DNA from: Chromatocurvus sp046260765
Lineage (GTDB): Bacteria; Pseudomonadota; Gammaproteobacteria; Pseudomonadales; Halieaceae
NCBI GenBank assembly: GCA_046260765.1
Contig: JBHEOO010000002.1
Span: 62,001 to 126,000, forward strand
Direction: 5' to 3'
Length of the DNA: 64,000 bases
Part shown: positions 7,967 to 17,576 of the stretch, in pieces
Layout: each line of letters starts with the position of its first letter
How positions within the stretch are numbered: position 1 is the stretch's first letter
Notes under the pieces: generated by a model
Seen by the model: the letters and a program-made list of their open reading frames with translations, nothing else
What the model was told of the DNA's origin: nothing
The model's database searches: none
Position numbers and translations under genes: made by a program

Positions 7967-9343
7967 ATGAAAATCATCATTCTCGGGGCAGGCCAGGTCG
8001 GGGGGACACTTGCCGAGCATCTGGCAAACGAAAAGAACGACATCGTTGTTGTAGACACCGATGGCGATCGACTGCGCAATCTCAAGGACAGACTCGATAT
8101 CGCGGTAATAACCGGCCAGGCGGCACACCCGGATGTCCTTGCGCAAGCCGGTGCCGATGACGCGGAAATGATTGTCGCCGTCACCAACAGCGACGAGATC
8201 AACATGATGGCATGCCAGATTGCGCATACGCTGTTCCACACCCCGCGCAAGATCTCCCGGGTGAGATCGCCCTCTTACCTGGCGCACCAGCAACTCCTGT
8301 TCAGCCGGGAAAACATTCCGGTGGACATCATCATCGGCCCCGAGCAGCTGATCACCGACAGCATTCGGCAGCTGATCATCAATCCCGGCGCACTGCAGGT
8401 GATGGACTTTGCCGACGGTCGCGTACAGCTGGTCGCCGTGCGGGCCATTCACGGCGGCCCGATGCTCGGCCAGGCGCTGAGTGAAATACGCAAGCATATG
8501 CCGCGGGTGGACACCCGCGTGGCGGCCATCTTCCGACGTAACCGACCGATCATCCCGGAAGGGGACACCATCGTGGAAGCCGACGACGAGGTCTTCTTTA
8601 TCGCGGCGCGCGGCAATATTCGAAAGGTCATGTCCGAGCTGCGGCGTATCGACAAGCCCTACCGCAACGTGATGATCGCCGGCGGCGGCAACATCGGTGC
8701 CCGACTTGCCCAGACCATCGAAGGTGATTTCACGGTCAAGCTGATCGAAAACAGCTATCTGCGCTGCCGGGACCTCGCCGAACAGCTCCGCCACACGCTG
8801 GTCATCGAAGGCAGTGCGGCGGAACCACAGCTGTTGCACGAAGAGAACATCGAGGCGATGGATGTCTTTTGTGCACTGACGGCCAATGATGAATCCAACA
8901 TCATGATGTCCATGCTGGCGAAGCGGCTTGGCGCCAAGAAGGTCATCACGCTGATAACCAATCCCGCGTACGCCGAACTGGTGGGGGACGAAATCGATAT
9001 CGCCATATCACCGCAACAGATCACCATCAGCAGCCTGCTGGCACACGTAAGGAAAGGCGACATCAGTAACGTGCACTCCCTGCGCCGGGGTGCGGCCGAG
9101 GCCATTGAAGTGGTCGTCCGCGGCGATGCCTACTCTTCCCGGGTGATCGGCCGGCAGCTGGACCAGATCAGCCTGCCGCCGGGCGTCACCATCGGCGCCA
9201 TTGTTCGCGGCGACGAGGTCCTCATTGCCCACGGCAATATCATGGTGGAACCGAACGACCATATCATTCTGTTCCTGGTCGACAAGACGAAGCTCCCTGC
9301 GGTAGAGAAACTGTTAACCGTCGGCTTCGGATTCTTTTCCTAG
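7967..9343 (+). CDS. trkA: Trk potassium uptake regulatory subunit TrkA
   Basis: TrkA is the cytoplasmic NAD-binding gating subunit of the Trk potassium channel. Starting at the ATG at 7967, the protein is 458 residues, identical to the usual length; the frame open from 7934 lacks homology. Two tandem RCK units are visible: the first with GAGQVG near residues 7-12, the second with GGGNIGARLAQ near residue 236. Each is followed by an RCK_C segment. It is followed 9 bp later by trkH, the channel subunit, so the two form one unit. The rsmB-trkA-trkH order is common in gammaproteobacteria. Confidence 0.97.
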   Translation: MKIIILGAGQVGGTLAEHLANEKNDIVVVDTDGDRLRNLKDRLDIAVITGQAAHPDVLAQAGADDAEMIVAVTNSDEINMMACQIAHTLFHTPRKISRVRSPSYLAHQQLLFSRENIPVDIIIGPEQLITDSIRQLIINPGALQVMDFADGRVQLVAVRAIHGGPMLGQALSEIRKHMPRVDTRVAAIFRRNRPIIPEGDTIVEADDEVFFIAARGNIRKVMSELRRIDKPYRNVMIAGGGNIGARLAQTIEGDFTVKLIENSYLRCRDLAEQLRHTLVIEGSAAEPQLLHEENIEAMDVFCALTANDESNIMMSMLAKRLGAKKVITLITNPAYAELVGDEIDIAISPQQITISSLLAHVRKGDISNVHSLRRGAAEAIEVVVRGDAYSSRVIGRQLDQISLPPGVTIGAIVRGDEVLIAHGNIMVEPNDHIILFLVDKTKLPAVEKLLTVGFGFFS

Positions 9344-9352
9344 GCGCTTTCC

Positions 9353-10801
9353 GTGCATTTTTCTATCGCCGCCAAGATCCTCGGTGTCCTGCTGACCCTG
9401 TTCAGCAGCTCGCTGTTGATCCCGCTCACTGTGGCGGTGATTGCCGACGACACCACGGTTACCGGATTCTCCTACGCGTTTGCACTCACGCTCACCAGCG
9501 GTCTTACGCTCTGGCTGCCCTTTCGTTCCCGTCAGCGTGAGCTGCGCATACGCGATGGCTTCCTGGTGACCTCCATGTTCTGGACCATCCTCGGGCTGTT
9601 CGGTGCGCTGCCCTTCGCGCTGACGGAGTCCCTCGGTGTCGATCCCATGGATGCGGTGTTCGAATCCATCTCCGGACTCACCACCACCGGCGCGACGGTG
9701 CTCACTGGCCTTGACGACATGCCCGCGTCCATTCTGCTGTACCGGCAGCTTCTGCAGTGGCTGGGGGGCATCGGTATCATCGTGATCGCAGTGGCCATTC
9801 TGCCCATGCTCGGCATCGGGGGCATGCAGCTGTACCGGACAGAAATACCCGGGCCGTCCAAGGATACCAAGCTGACGCCGCGCATTGCGGGCACGGCAAA
9901 AGCGCTGTTTGTTGTCTACCTCGCCCTCACGGTGCTGTGCGGCGGGGCCTATTATGCCGCTGGAATGACCGCGTTCGATGCGCTCTGCCATGCCCTGTCC
10001 ACGGTAGCGATTGGCGGATTCAGCACCCATGACGCCAGCATGGGGTTCTTCGACAGCAACGCGATTCTGCTGATCTGCAGCCTGTTCATGCTCATATCGG
10101 GTATCAGCTTCGGCATGCACTACATTGCCTGGAGTCGACGCAGTTTCAGCGCCTACCACAGCGATTCTGAAACGCGCTTTTATCTGAGCGCCATCGCCCT
10201 CTGCACGATTATCACCTGTGGCTTCCTGTTCGCCAGCAAAACGTTGAATCCTGAGAACAGCCTGGTGCATGGCCTGTTCCAGACCATTTCCATTGTCACG
10301 ACGGCTGGCTTCGCGACACAGGATTTCAGTGCCTGGCCGCTGTTTCTTCCCATCATGCTACTGATGTTTTCTTTTATGGGTGGTTGCGTAGGGTCCACGG
10401 CGGGTGGCATCAAGGCCATGCGGCTGATGCTGATCTATAAACAGGGTTTGCGCGAGATGAAGCAGCTGGTCCATCCGCATGCGGTCATTCCACTCAAGGT
10501 CGGCAACCGGCGGGTTGAGGCAAATGTGATCAGCGCCGTGTGGAGTTTCTTCGCCGTCTATACCTTTGTCTTTATCGTGTTGATGCTCGCGATCATGGCC
10601 ACGGGGCTGGACTTCCTGACCGCATTTTCAGCCATGGCGGCAACGCTGAATAATCTGGGTCCCGGTCTCGGTCAGGTCGCCGGCGACTATGCGGGTATCA
10701 GCGACTTCAGCAAGGGCATCCTGTGTCTCGCAATGCTGCTCGGTCGCCTTGAAATATTTACTCTGCTGGTTCTGTTTACACCGGCATTCTGGCGACGCTG
10801 A
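9353..10801 (+). CDS. trkH: Trk potassium uptake channel subunit TrkH
   Basis: TrkH is the inner-membrane potassium-conducting subunit regulated by TrkA. It starts at a GTG at 9353 and has 482 residues. The four pore-loop repeats of the TrkH/KtrB family are recognisable: SGLTTTGATVL, STVAIGGFSTHD, TIVTTAGFATQDFS and a weaker fourth near LNNLGPGLG, each with the filter glycine. About ten hydrophobic membrane segments are visible. It lies directly after trkA and is convergent with djlA. Confidence 0.97.
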   Translation: MHFSIAAKILGVLLTLFSSSLLIPLTVAVIADDTTVTGFSYAFALTLTSGLTLWLPFRSRQRELRIRDGFLVTSMFWTILGLFGALPFALTESLGVDPMDAVFESISGLTTTGATVLTGLDDMPASILLYRQLLQWLGGIGIIVIAVAILPMLGIGGMQLYRTEIPGPSKDTKLTPRIAGTAKALFVVYLALTVLCGGAYYAAGMTAFDALCHALSTVAIGGFSTHDASMGFFDSNAILLICSLFMLISGISFGMHYIAWSRRSFSAYHSDSETRFYLSAIALCTIITCGFLFASKTLNPENSLVHGLFQTISIVTTAGFATQDFSAWPLFLPIMLLMFSFMGGCVGSTAGGIKAMRLMLIYKQGLREMKQLVHPHAVIPLKVGNRRVEANVISAVWSFFAVYTFVFIVLMLAIMATGLDFLTAFSAMAATLNNLGPGLGQVAGDYAGISDFSKGILCLAMLLGRLEIFTLLVLFTPAFWRR

Positions 10802-10825
10802 ACGCTGCAGCTTACTTCAGGCGTC

Positions 10826-11620
10826 TTACTTCAGGCCCCGAGATTTGCGGATCATATCGTAGGCAACCTGTATTTCCTGGGCCCGTTCCGTAGCGACTTT
10901 GAGCATGTCCTCGGGCACACCACGCGCGATCAGCTTGTCGGGATGGTGCTCACTCATCAGCTTGCGGTAGGCACGCTTGAGTTGACGGTCATCCACCTCC
11001 GCACTCACACCCAATGCAGCGTAGGCATCCTTGAGACTTGTCCCGGGCTGAACACCGCTGGCGCCCCGCTCGCCATGAAAGTGCTCCTGTGCTCTCGTCA
11101 TGCTGAGCAGTTGTTCAAGCTGCGCGTCGCTGTAGCCCAGAAGACCGGCCAGACGACCGAGCACCGCCCGCTCAGTTGGCTCCAGCGCATGATCAGCGAG
11201 CGCCAGAGAAATAAGGAACAACAGCAGCGTCTGCCTGAGGCGGCGCTGCCCGTGACTGGCCTTTAGAAACTCGGCGACCACCGGCTCGGGGTCGAAGCCT
11301 GCTGCCGAGCCCTGCTTGAACAGACGGATAGCCTCCTGCCGCTGCGCCGCATCGAGGCCCATCTGCCGGAACAGCGTCTCGGTGTGCGCTACCTCTCTCT
11401 CTGACACCCGCCCATCCGCCTTGGCAACATGACCCAGCAGAAGAAAACAGGTGTCGAAGAAGCGCTTCTGGGTCCGCGCTATCTGCTCGGGGGAGCCGAA
11501 CTGGAGCGTTCGCAACAGCCCGCGATCAAACGCGTGGCCAAGCAACAGACCGATAATAAGCCCCACCGGGCCGGCGACCAGCAAACCGATAAGGCCGGCG
11601 ACGAGCTTACCGTAAAACAT
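10826..11620 (-). CDS. djlA: Membrane-anchored J-domain co-chaperone DjlA
   Basis: DjlA is an inner-membrane co-chaperone that stimulates DnaK ATPase. The start is the ATG at 11618-11620 with GGGGA 7 bp upstream, giving 264 residues; the frame beyond it is non-homologous. A single N-terminal membrane segment (about 4-28, glycine-rich) is followed by a TerB-like region (about 45-150) and a C-terminal J domain with the diagnostic HPD in EHHPDKL. It is convergent with trkH. A 12-bp copy of its last bases (CTTACTTCAGGC) recurs immediately downstream at about 10811-10822. Confidence 0.93.
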   Translation of the reverse strand: MFYGKLVAGLIGLLVAGPVGLIIGLLLGHAFDRGLLRTLQFGSPEQIARTQKRFFDTCFLLLGHVAKADGRVSEREVAHTETLFRQMGLDAAQRQEAIRLFKQGSAAGFDPEPVVAEFLKASHGQRRLRQTLLLFLISLALADHALEPTERAVLGRLAGLLGYSDAQLEQLLSMTRAQEHFHGERGASGVQPGTSLKDAYAALGVSAEVDDRQLKRAYRKLMSEHHPDKLIARGVPEDMLKVATERAQEIQVAYDMIRKSRGLK

Positions 11621-11655
11621 GTACTTTCCCCGGGTTAAACATGACTGATCACATC

Positions 11656-12588
11656 CTAAAGGTTTTCGTAGTGATCCGGACAAGCGGCGGGCCGCTGGCG
11701 AAAACGCTTGTACTCCCACTGATACTGCTCGGGACAAAAACGCAGACACGCCTCGACACCGCGGTTCAGCGCCGCCACCGAGCGTTCCAGATCGGCAGAG
11801 TAGATATCCTCCTCGGCCGGCAGAAAGCGGATGCTGAACCCGCCCTTCACTCGCTGCGCAAAACCGAAGACAGCGAATGCAGCGCTGCGCTGAATCACCT
11901 TGCTCGCCAGCGTGCCCGTAAAACAGGGAATGTTCATGAAAGAGACGTTAAGACCCGCATTCAGCGCCCGTGGCACCTGATCGGGCAGAATGCCGGAAAT
12001 CTGGCCTTCACGCACGCTGCGCACCAGCGCGGCGAGTCCACGGGGGGTGGGTGGCACCAGTTGGGCACCACTGCGCTCCCTGGCGCTGCGCAGCAGCCCA
12101 CCCAGTTCCTGCATGTGCGGCGGCTCGTACAGCGACACCAGGCTACCCACGCTGGCAAGGTGCAGACCGAGAACCTCCCAGTTGCCAAGGTGTGGCCCCA
12201 GCACCACGACACCCTGGCCAGACGCCAGAGCGCTGCGCACCGCATCCTCCCCGGACACCTCGAGAATCAGTCCCTTTACGTGGCGGATATCCCGAAGCCA
12301 GACGTGTCCCATTTCGCAGGCGGTCTGTGCGGTGGAGGAGAAACTTTCACGGGCCAGTCGACGCCGTTCCTGCGGTCCCAGTTCCGGAAACGCCAGGCGT
12401 ATATTGCGCTCGGTGATCCGTCGGCTGGCGGGGGACAGGACCCATGCGCAAGCTGCTGCAGCGCGCCCGGCCGCCCGGGCTGCAGTCAGCGGCAGCCAGG
12501 CGCAGATTCGCAGCAGGAAGTGCAGCCCGTGGGCCCTCGCAGTACGGGGCAAAGTTGACGGGAAGGATAGGGGGGTGCGGCGCGACAT
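11656..12588 (-). CDS. lpxL: LpxL/HtrB family lipid A acyltransferase
   Basis: Enzymes of this family add secondary acyl chains to Kdo2-lipid IVA at the inner membrane. The 310-residue protein has an N-terminal hydrophobic stretch, the catalytic HX4E motif inside VLGPHLGNWEVLG, and the downstream GILPDQVPR block conserved in the family. Whether it is the LpxL- or LpxM-type enzyme, or an acyltransferase for another lipid, cannot be decided by eye. It is divergent from glyQ across about 100 bp and ends 35 bp upstream of djlA on the same strand. Confidence 0.88.
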   Translation of the reverse strand: MSRRTPLSFPSTLPRTARAHGLHFLLRICAWLPLTAARAAGRAAAACAWVLSPASRRITERNIRLAFPELGPQERRRLARESFSSTAQTACEMGHVWLRDIRHVKGLILEVSGEDAVRSALASGQGVVVLGPHLGNWEVLGLHLASVGSLVSLYEPPHMQELGGLLRSARERSGAQLVPPTPRGLAALVRSVREGQISGILPDQVPRALNAGLNVSFMNIPCFTGTLASKVIQRSAAFAVFGFAQRVKGGFSIRFLPAEEDIYSADLERSVAALNRGVEACLRFCPEQYQWEYKRFRQRPAACPDHYENL

Positions 12589-12618
12589 CGCTGCATATTA
12601 TGCCGCCAACAGACACTG

Positions 12619-12624
12619 TATAAT
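12619..12624 (+). promoter_or_regulatory. Candidate -10 element for glyQS
   Basis: A perfect TATAAT lies in the short divergent spacer between the acyltransferase gene and glyQ, 67 bp upstream of the glyQ start. The sequence at -35 distance (TATTAT) is weak. It is called from the hexamer match and position only. Confidence 0.4.
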
Positions 12625-12691
12625 AGAGCACTTTTTGCGTCGCCGGGTTTCCAGCGATTGCAACAGGACCGGCGAAGGCACGCACATCCCT

Positions 12692-13636
12692 ATGCAACAG
12701 ACCCTTACTTTTCAGGACCTGATCCTGCGCCTGCAGGCCTTCTGGGGCGATCATGGCTGCGTGATACTGCAGCCCCTTGACATGGAAGTCGGCGCTGGCA
12801 CATTTCACCCGGCAACATTTTTACGCGCCCTGGGGCCGGAAAACTGGAATGCGGCCTACGTACAGCCCAGCAGACGGCCGACCGACGGCCGCTACGGCGA
12901 AAACCCCAACCGGCTGCAGCATTACTACCAGTTCCAGGTGGTGATGAAGCCCTCGCCGGCGGATTTCCAGGAACTGTACCTGCAGTCCCTCAGCGCCCTC
13001 GGCGTGGACATGGAAATCCACGACGTCCGCTTTGTCGAGGACAACTGGGAATCACCCACCCTGGGTGCCTGGGGTCTTGGCTGGGAAGTCTGGCTGAACG
13101 GCATGGAAGTCACGCAGTTCACCTATTTCCAGCAGGCCGGCGGCATTGAATGTTTTCCAGTCACCGGCGAAATCACCTACGGGCTGGAGCGGATCGCGAT
13201 GTATCTGCAGGGCGTCGACAGCGTGTACGACCTGGTCTGGGCAAACACGCCTGCGGGGCCGGTCACCTACGGCGATGTCTACCACCAGAATGAAGTGGAA
13301 ATGTCGCGCTACAATTTTCAGGAAGCGGATGTCGACTTCCTGTTCCAGCAGTTTGACCACTGCGAGAAAGAGGCCCAGCGGCTGGTGCAGGCGACGCTTC
13401 CCCTGCCAGCTTACGAAATGGTCATGAAGGCATCCCATACGTTCAACCTGCTCGACGCACGCCATGCCATATCAGTTACGGAGCGCCAGCGTTTCATTCT
13501 GCGGGTTCGCACCCTGGCCAGGGCGGTTGCCGGGGCCTACGTCGACGCCCGCGCCCGGCTGGGCTTTCCCCTGGCATCGGACATCCACCGGGAGACGGCC
13601 CTCACGCAGTGGCAGGCAGCGGAGGCAAAATCATGA
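12692..13636 (+). CDS. glyQ: Glycyl-tRNA synthetase alpha subunit
   Basis: GlyQ is the catalytic subunit of the bacterial alpha2beta2 glycyl-tRNA synthetase. The open frame extends far upstream, but homology starts at the ATG at 12692 (MQQTLTFQDLILRLQAFW), giving 314 residues. The nearly invariant GTFHPATFLRALGPE and SRRPTDGRYGENPNRLQHYY segments, which form the class II active site, are intact. Its stop codon overlaps the glyS start at an ATGA, coupling the two subunits. Confidence 0.97.
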   Translation: MQQTLTFQDLILRLQAFWGDHGCVILQPLDMEVGAGTFHPATFLRALGPENWNAAYVQPSRRPTDGRYGENPNRLQHYYQFQVVMKPSPADFQELYLQSLSALGVDMEIHDVRFVEDNWESPTLGAWGLGWEVWLNGMEVTQFTYFQQAGGIECFPVTGEITYGLERIAMYLQGVDSVYDLVWANTPAGPVTYGDVYHQNEVEMSRYNFQEADVDFLFQQFDHCEKEAQRLVQATLPLPAYEMVMKASHTFNLLDARHAISVTERQRFILRVRTLARAVAGAYVDARARLGFPLASDIHRETALTQWQAAEAKS

Positions 13637-15714
13637 GCACCGCGAGCGTACTGGTTGAACTGGGCACCGAAGAACTGCCACCGACATCGCTGGCCACCCT
13701 GGGTCTGGCGTTCCGCGATGGAATCGTCTCTGCGCTGACGGAACGCGGGCTTGTCCTGCATGGCGATGCGCACTGGTATGCCACTCCACGTCGGTTCGCC
13801 GTGTTGATTGACGCCGTGGACATACAGGCGGCGGCAACCACGCTTACGATGCTCGGACCGCCCGCGGACAGGGCGCGCACCGACAGTGGCGAGTGGAGCC
13901 CGGCCGCAGTCGGTTTTGCGCGCAAGCAGGGCGTCACGCCTGAGCAATTGCAGGAAATCGACACGGAAAAGGGCCCTCGGCTGGGTCTGCAGCAGGAACA
14001 GGCCGGAGCCGGTATCCGGGACGTCCTGATTGAAGCGATCAATACCAGCATCGCTGGCCTGCCCATCGCCAAACGCATGCGCTGGGGCAGTAGCCGCGTT
14101 GAATTTGTGCGACCCGCGCACTGGGTCGTCGCCCTGGTTGATGAAGACATTGTCGAGGGGGAGGTGCTCGGCATCGCCACGGGCCGGACAACACGCGGCC
14201 ATCGCGTTCATGGCAATCACGATATTGTCCTGTCCGGGCCCGGTGAGTATGTGTCAAAACTGGAAGCGGCGCGCGTTGTGCCGGACGTTGCCCGCCGCCG
14301 CCAGATGATCGTCGATCAGGTGGAAGCCGAGGCCAGCGCACTGGGCGCGCACGCAGTGATCGACGACGATCTTCTGGACGAGGTGACCGGCCTGGTGGAG
14401 TGGCCGGTTGCCCTCACCGGCGAGTTCGAATCACGCTTTCTCGACGTGCCCGCCGAGGCGCTGATTTCTTCCATGAAAGAGCATCAGAAATACTTTCACC
14501 TGGTGGATGACAGCGGAAAACTGCTGCCAAATTTCATCACCATCAGCAATATTGAGAGCAAGGATCCGGTGCAGGTAATCGCCGGCAACGAGCGTGTCAT
14601 TCGGCCGCGCCTTAGCGATGCCGCGTTTTTCTATGACCAGGATCGCAAGCAGACCCTCGACAGTCGCGTGGAGTCCCTGCGGCAGGTCGTATTCCAGAAA
14701 GAACTCGGTACGCTCCATGACAAGACCCTGCGGGTGGCAGGGCTTGCCCGCGGGCTCGCGGCCACTCTGGGAGCGGATCCCGCCCACTGCGAGCGCGCTG
14801 CCAGACTCTCCAAAACCGACCTGGTCAGCGAGATGGTGCTTGAGTTCGCTGACCTTCAGGGGATAGCGGGCGCTTACTACGCACGCAACGACGGTGAACC
14901 GGATGCGGTGGCTACCGCGCTGCAGCAGCAGTACTGGCCGCGCTTTTCCGGTGACCGTCTGCCTTCAGAGCCGGTGGCTACCTGTCTGGCGCTGGCGGAT
15001 CGACTGGACACCCTGGTGGGAATCTTCGGGATCGGGCAGCCGCCCACCGGATCACGCGATCCCTTTGCGCTGCGCCGCGCCTCCCTTGCGGTACTGCGTA
15101 TCCTGGTGGAAAAAGAAATCGATTTCGACCTGCGCAGCTGCCTGCAGCTGGCAAGGGATCAGTACCCGGCCGATATTCTCGGCACAGACAGTATCGACCC
15201 GGTGCTCGATTACATGCTGGAGCGCTTCCGTGCCTGGTTCGAAGACGAGGGCATTCCGGCGGAGCACTTCCGCGCTGTTGCGGCGCTTGGTCTGACCCGT
15301 CCGCTGGAATTCCAGCAGCGTGTGCATGCCGTGCACCGCTTCAGCAGCCTGCCGGAATCAGCAGCGCTGGCTGCGGCAAACAAACGTGTTGCCAATATTC
15401 TGGGCAAGCTCGATCGAGAGCACACCTTCGCTCGTGTCGACCCGACCCGCTTTGTTGAGGCAGAGGAGGGAACGCTCTGGCAATCCCTCGGGCAGTCTGG
15501 CGACGCCGCACGGCAACAGCTCGCCGCAGGCGCGTACACCGAGGCGCTGGCCGAGCTGGCAGCGCTGCGAAATCCCGTTGACGCCTTTTTCGATAAGGTC
15601 ATGGTAAATGCAGATGACGAGTCCTTGCGCCGCAACCGGCTGAACCTGCTGCATGAGCTGCGACAGGTGTTCATGCAGGTGGCGGATATTTCACAGCTGG
15701 TGGTGTCACGCTGA
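13633..15714 (+). CDS. glyS: Glycyl-tRNA synthetase beta subunit
   Basis: GlyS is the tRNA-recognising subunit of glycyl-tRNA synthetase. The start at the ATG at 13633 overlaps the glyQ stop, giving 693 residues, the standard length. It opens with the family signature LVELGTEELPP and contains KRMRWGSSRVEFVRPAHWVV and the SSMKEHQKYFHLVD block. A C-terminal helical DALR-type anticodon-binding region ends the protein. It is complete and ordinary. Confidence 0.97.
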   Translation: MSTASVLVELGTEELPPTSLATLGLAFRDGIVSALTERGLVLHGDAHWYATPRRFAVLIDAVDIQAAATTLTMLGPPADRARTDSGEWSPAAVGFARKQGVTPEQLQEIDTEKGPRLGLQQEQAGAGIRDVLIEAINTSIAGLPIAKRMRWGSSRVEFVRPAHWVVALVDEDIVEGEVLGIATGRTTRGHRVHGNHDIVLSGPGEYVSKLEAARVVPDVARRRQMIVDQVEAEASALGAHAVIDDDLLDEVTGLVEWPVALTGEFESRFLDVPAEALISSMKEHQKYFHLVDDSGKLLPNFITISNIESKDPVQVIAGNERVIRPRLSDAAFFYDQDRKQTLDSRVESLRQVVFQKELGTLHDKTLRVAGLARGLAATLGADPAHCERAARLSKTDLVSEMVLEFADLQGIAGAYYARNDGEPDAVATALQQQYWPRFSGDRLPSEPVATCLALADRLDTLVGIFGIGQPPTGSRDPFALRRASLAVLRILVEKEIDFDLRSCLQLARDQYPADILGTDSIDPVLDYMLERFRAWFEDEGIPAEHFRAVAALGLTRPLEFQQRVHAVHRFSSLPESAALAAANKRVANILGKLDREHTFARVDPTRFVEAEEGTLWQSLGQSGDAARQQLAAGAYTEALAELAALRNPVDAFFDKVMVNADDESLRRNRLNLLHELRQVFMQVADISQLVVSR

Positions 15715-15732
15715 TACGGATACGCTCTGCGT

Positions 15733-17037
15733 ATGCCCGCTATCGACGCATCGCTGTATCCGCTGATTGCCACCTGCCTGGTGTCGGGTGCGGTAGCGGG
15801 GGCGCTGCTCTGCCTCGCCCTGGTCTGGCCGCGGCTGCGCCGGCTCGACAGACTGCAGAAACAGTATGCCGACCTTTCCACCCGACTTGCCGGTAGCGAG
15901 GCGACGCTCCGGGAGCGTGATCGACGCTATCGCGAACAGGTAAAGTTTCTGCGCGATAGCCGGCAGCACCTGACGCGCGAGTTCGAGAATCTCGCTAACC
16001 GCATCTTCGACGACAAGGGCCGACGCTTCAACGCGAGCAGTCGTGAATCCCTGGAGGCCCTGCTGCTGCCGTTTCGGGAACAGATCAACAGCTTCCAGAC
16101 CCGGGTCAACGAGGTTCACGCAGATGCTTTGCGCGGGAACTCGCTACTGGAAAGTGAAATCCGCAAGGTACTGGAAACGGGCCTGCAGATGAACACGCAG
16201 GCGAGCAATCTTGCGCAGGCTCTGAAGGGGGACAACAAGGCCATGGGCAACTGGGGGGAGGCACAGCTCGAGCGCACGCTCGAACTGTCCGGTCTGTTGC
16301 CCGGCGATCATTACGAGAGCCAGCGCGCCTTCACTGACGCGGAAGGTCGTCGGCGACTGCCGGATTTTCTGATCAAGCTGCCGGGCGGCAAGCACCTGGT
16401 CATCGACAGCAAGGTGTCTCTTCTCGACTATAGCCGCGCGGTATCTGCACCCAGTGACACTGAGAGTGAGCAAGCACTTACTTCTCACGCAAAGTCTGTA
16501 AAACGTCACATTGATGATCTGGCTGCTAAGGATTACGGCAATCTGTCGGAACTGGGCAGCCCCAGTTTCGTGCTCATGTTCATGCCCGTGGAACCGGCTT
16601 ACATCGAGGCCCTGAAAGCCGACCGCGGACTCTTCGACTACGGCTACCAACGCAATGTCGTGCTGGTATCGCACACCACCCTGATGCCGGTACTGCGGAC
16701 GGTTGCCAACCTGTGGATGGTTGACCGCAGCCATCGCGAAGTCCGTGAAATCGCCGACGCCGCCGGTGATATCTACAATCAGGTGAGCACGCTCTCAGAA
16801 CGACTGTCCGGTCTCGGCAAGTCGCTGACAGCGGCCAGCAACCACTACAACAGCACCGTCACCGCCCTGGTTGGAAACCAGGGACTGCATGGTAAGGTCG
16901 ATCGCTTCAAAGGCTTGTCGGCGCGTGCGAGCAAGACACTCCCCGACATGGAATCCCTGCACCTCGACAGCGAAGATGATCGCATTGATCTTGCGCTGCA
17001 GGCCCAGCAGGTGGGCAGCAACCCTGAGGATACCTGA
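15733..17037 (+). CDS. rmuC: DNA recombination protein RmuC homologue
   Basis: RmuC-family proteins are predicted nucleases; in E. coli the gene limits recombination at inverted repeats. The 434-residue protein has an N-terminal membrane anchor (about 8-32), a coiled-coil stalk (about 35-125) and the RmuC core with GNWGEAQLERTLELSGL, LPDFLIKLPGGKHLVIDSKV (a PD-(D/E)XK-like site) and FVLMFMPVEPAYIEAL. It lies 18 bp after glyS. No terminator is obvious after it. Confidence 0.93.
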   Translation: MPAIDASLYPLIATCLVSGAVAGALLCLALVWPRLRRLDRLQKQYADLSTRLAGSEATLRERDRRYREQVKFLRDSRQHLTREFENLANRIFDDKGRRFNASSRESLEALLLPFREQINSFQTRVNEVHADALRGNSLLESEIRKVLETGLQMNTQASNLAQALKGDNKAMGNWGEAQLERTLELSGLLPGDHYESQRAFTDAEGRRRLPDFLIKLPGGKHLVIDSKVSLLDYSRAVSAPSDTESEQALTSHAKSVKRHIDDLAAKDYGNLSELGSPSFVLMFMPVEPAYIEALKADRGLFDYGYQRNVVLVSHTTLMPVLRTVANLWMVDRSHREVREIADAAGDIYNQVSTLSERLSGLGKSLTAASNHYNSTVTALVGNQGLHGKVDRFKGLSARASKTLPDMESLHLDSEDDRIDLALQAQQVGSNPEDT

Positions 17038-17125
17038 GGTCGGTTTGTTGAAGGGCCTTTATTGAAAACCTGTAGATCGTCAACTATCTGCTAAGACGCA
17101 ATCTTTTTGCACATGACATTGACGG

Positions 17126-17557
17126 TCACGCCTCTGTATTTTTGCAATGTTCCATAGGCTGCCAGCCGAGCTTCTCATAAAGCCCGGACGCGAACTCTGT
17201 GTAAAGATACCATGCACCGGCCCCTGCTCGAACAGCCTCGTTTTCACATCGAGCGATCAATTCAGAAGCAATACCCTGATGTCTGAAGTCTTTTTTTACA
17301 TAAACCGCTGCCAGCCAGGGAGATAGATCGGGCCTGGTGGTCATATCCTGATGAACTAATGCCGCTGAGCCAATGAGCTGACCTTCCGATGCGGCGATAA
17401 AAACCGAGGGAATACCCTCGCGACCCGCCGCTTGTGAGATTGCCTCGATGCGCTTTTCCAGCGTGAACGATCGATGCAAATGCCCCCACTCAATGTGGTG
17501 AAGCTCCGCCAGTTCGTTGATAAAATTCTGGTGATCCGCCAGAGGAGAGATTTCCAC
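17126..17557 (-). CDS. GNAT family N-acetyltransferase
   Basis: This 143-residue protein matches the GNAT fold: an acetyl-CoA-binding segment VKKDFRHQGIASELIARCE (about 88-106, the R/Q-x-x-G-x-G/A pattern) preceded by a beta-strand LAAVYV and followed by LYTEFASGLYEKLGWQP, the typical C-terminal strand-helix. The substrate is unknown. It starts at a GTG 20 bp after gyrB and is likely read through from it. Adenine- and thymine-richer codon use than its neighbours and its unusual position between rmuC and gyrB suggest a later insertion. Confidence 0.8.
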   Translation of the reverse strand: MEISPLADHQNFINELAELHHIEWGHLHRSFTLEKRIEAISQAAGREGIPSVFIAASEGQLIGSAALVHQDMTTRPDLSPWLAAVYVKKDFRHQGIASELIARCENEAVRAGAGAWYLYTEFASGLYEKLGWQPMEHCKNTEA

Positions 17558-17576
17558 AACTTAAAAATCGCCCTGA

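Noticed and set aside
10811..10838. Duplicate CTTACTTCAGGC at the djlA 3' end as a mobile-element footprint
   Set aside because: A single 12-bp direct repeat without an element between the copies is most simply a small local duplication.
11990..12691. Upstream extension of glyQ to 548 codons
   Set aside because: It runs antisense to the acyltransferase gene. GlyQ homology begins exactly at the ATG at 12692.
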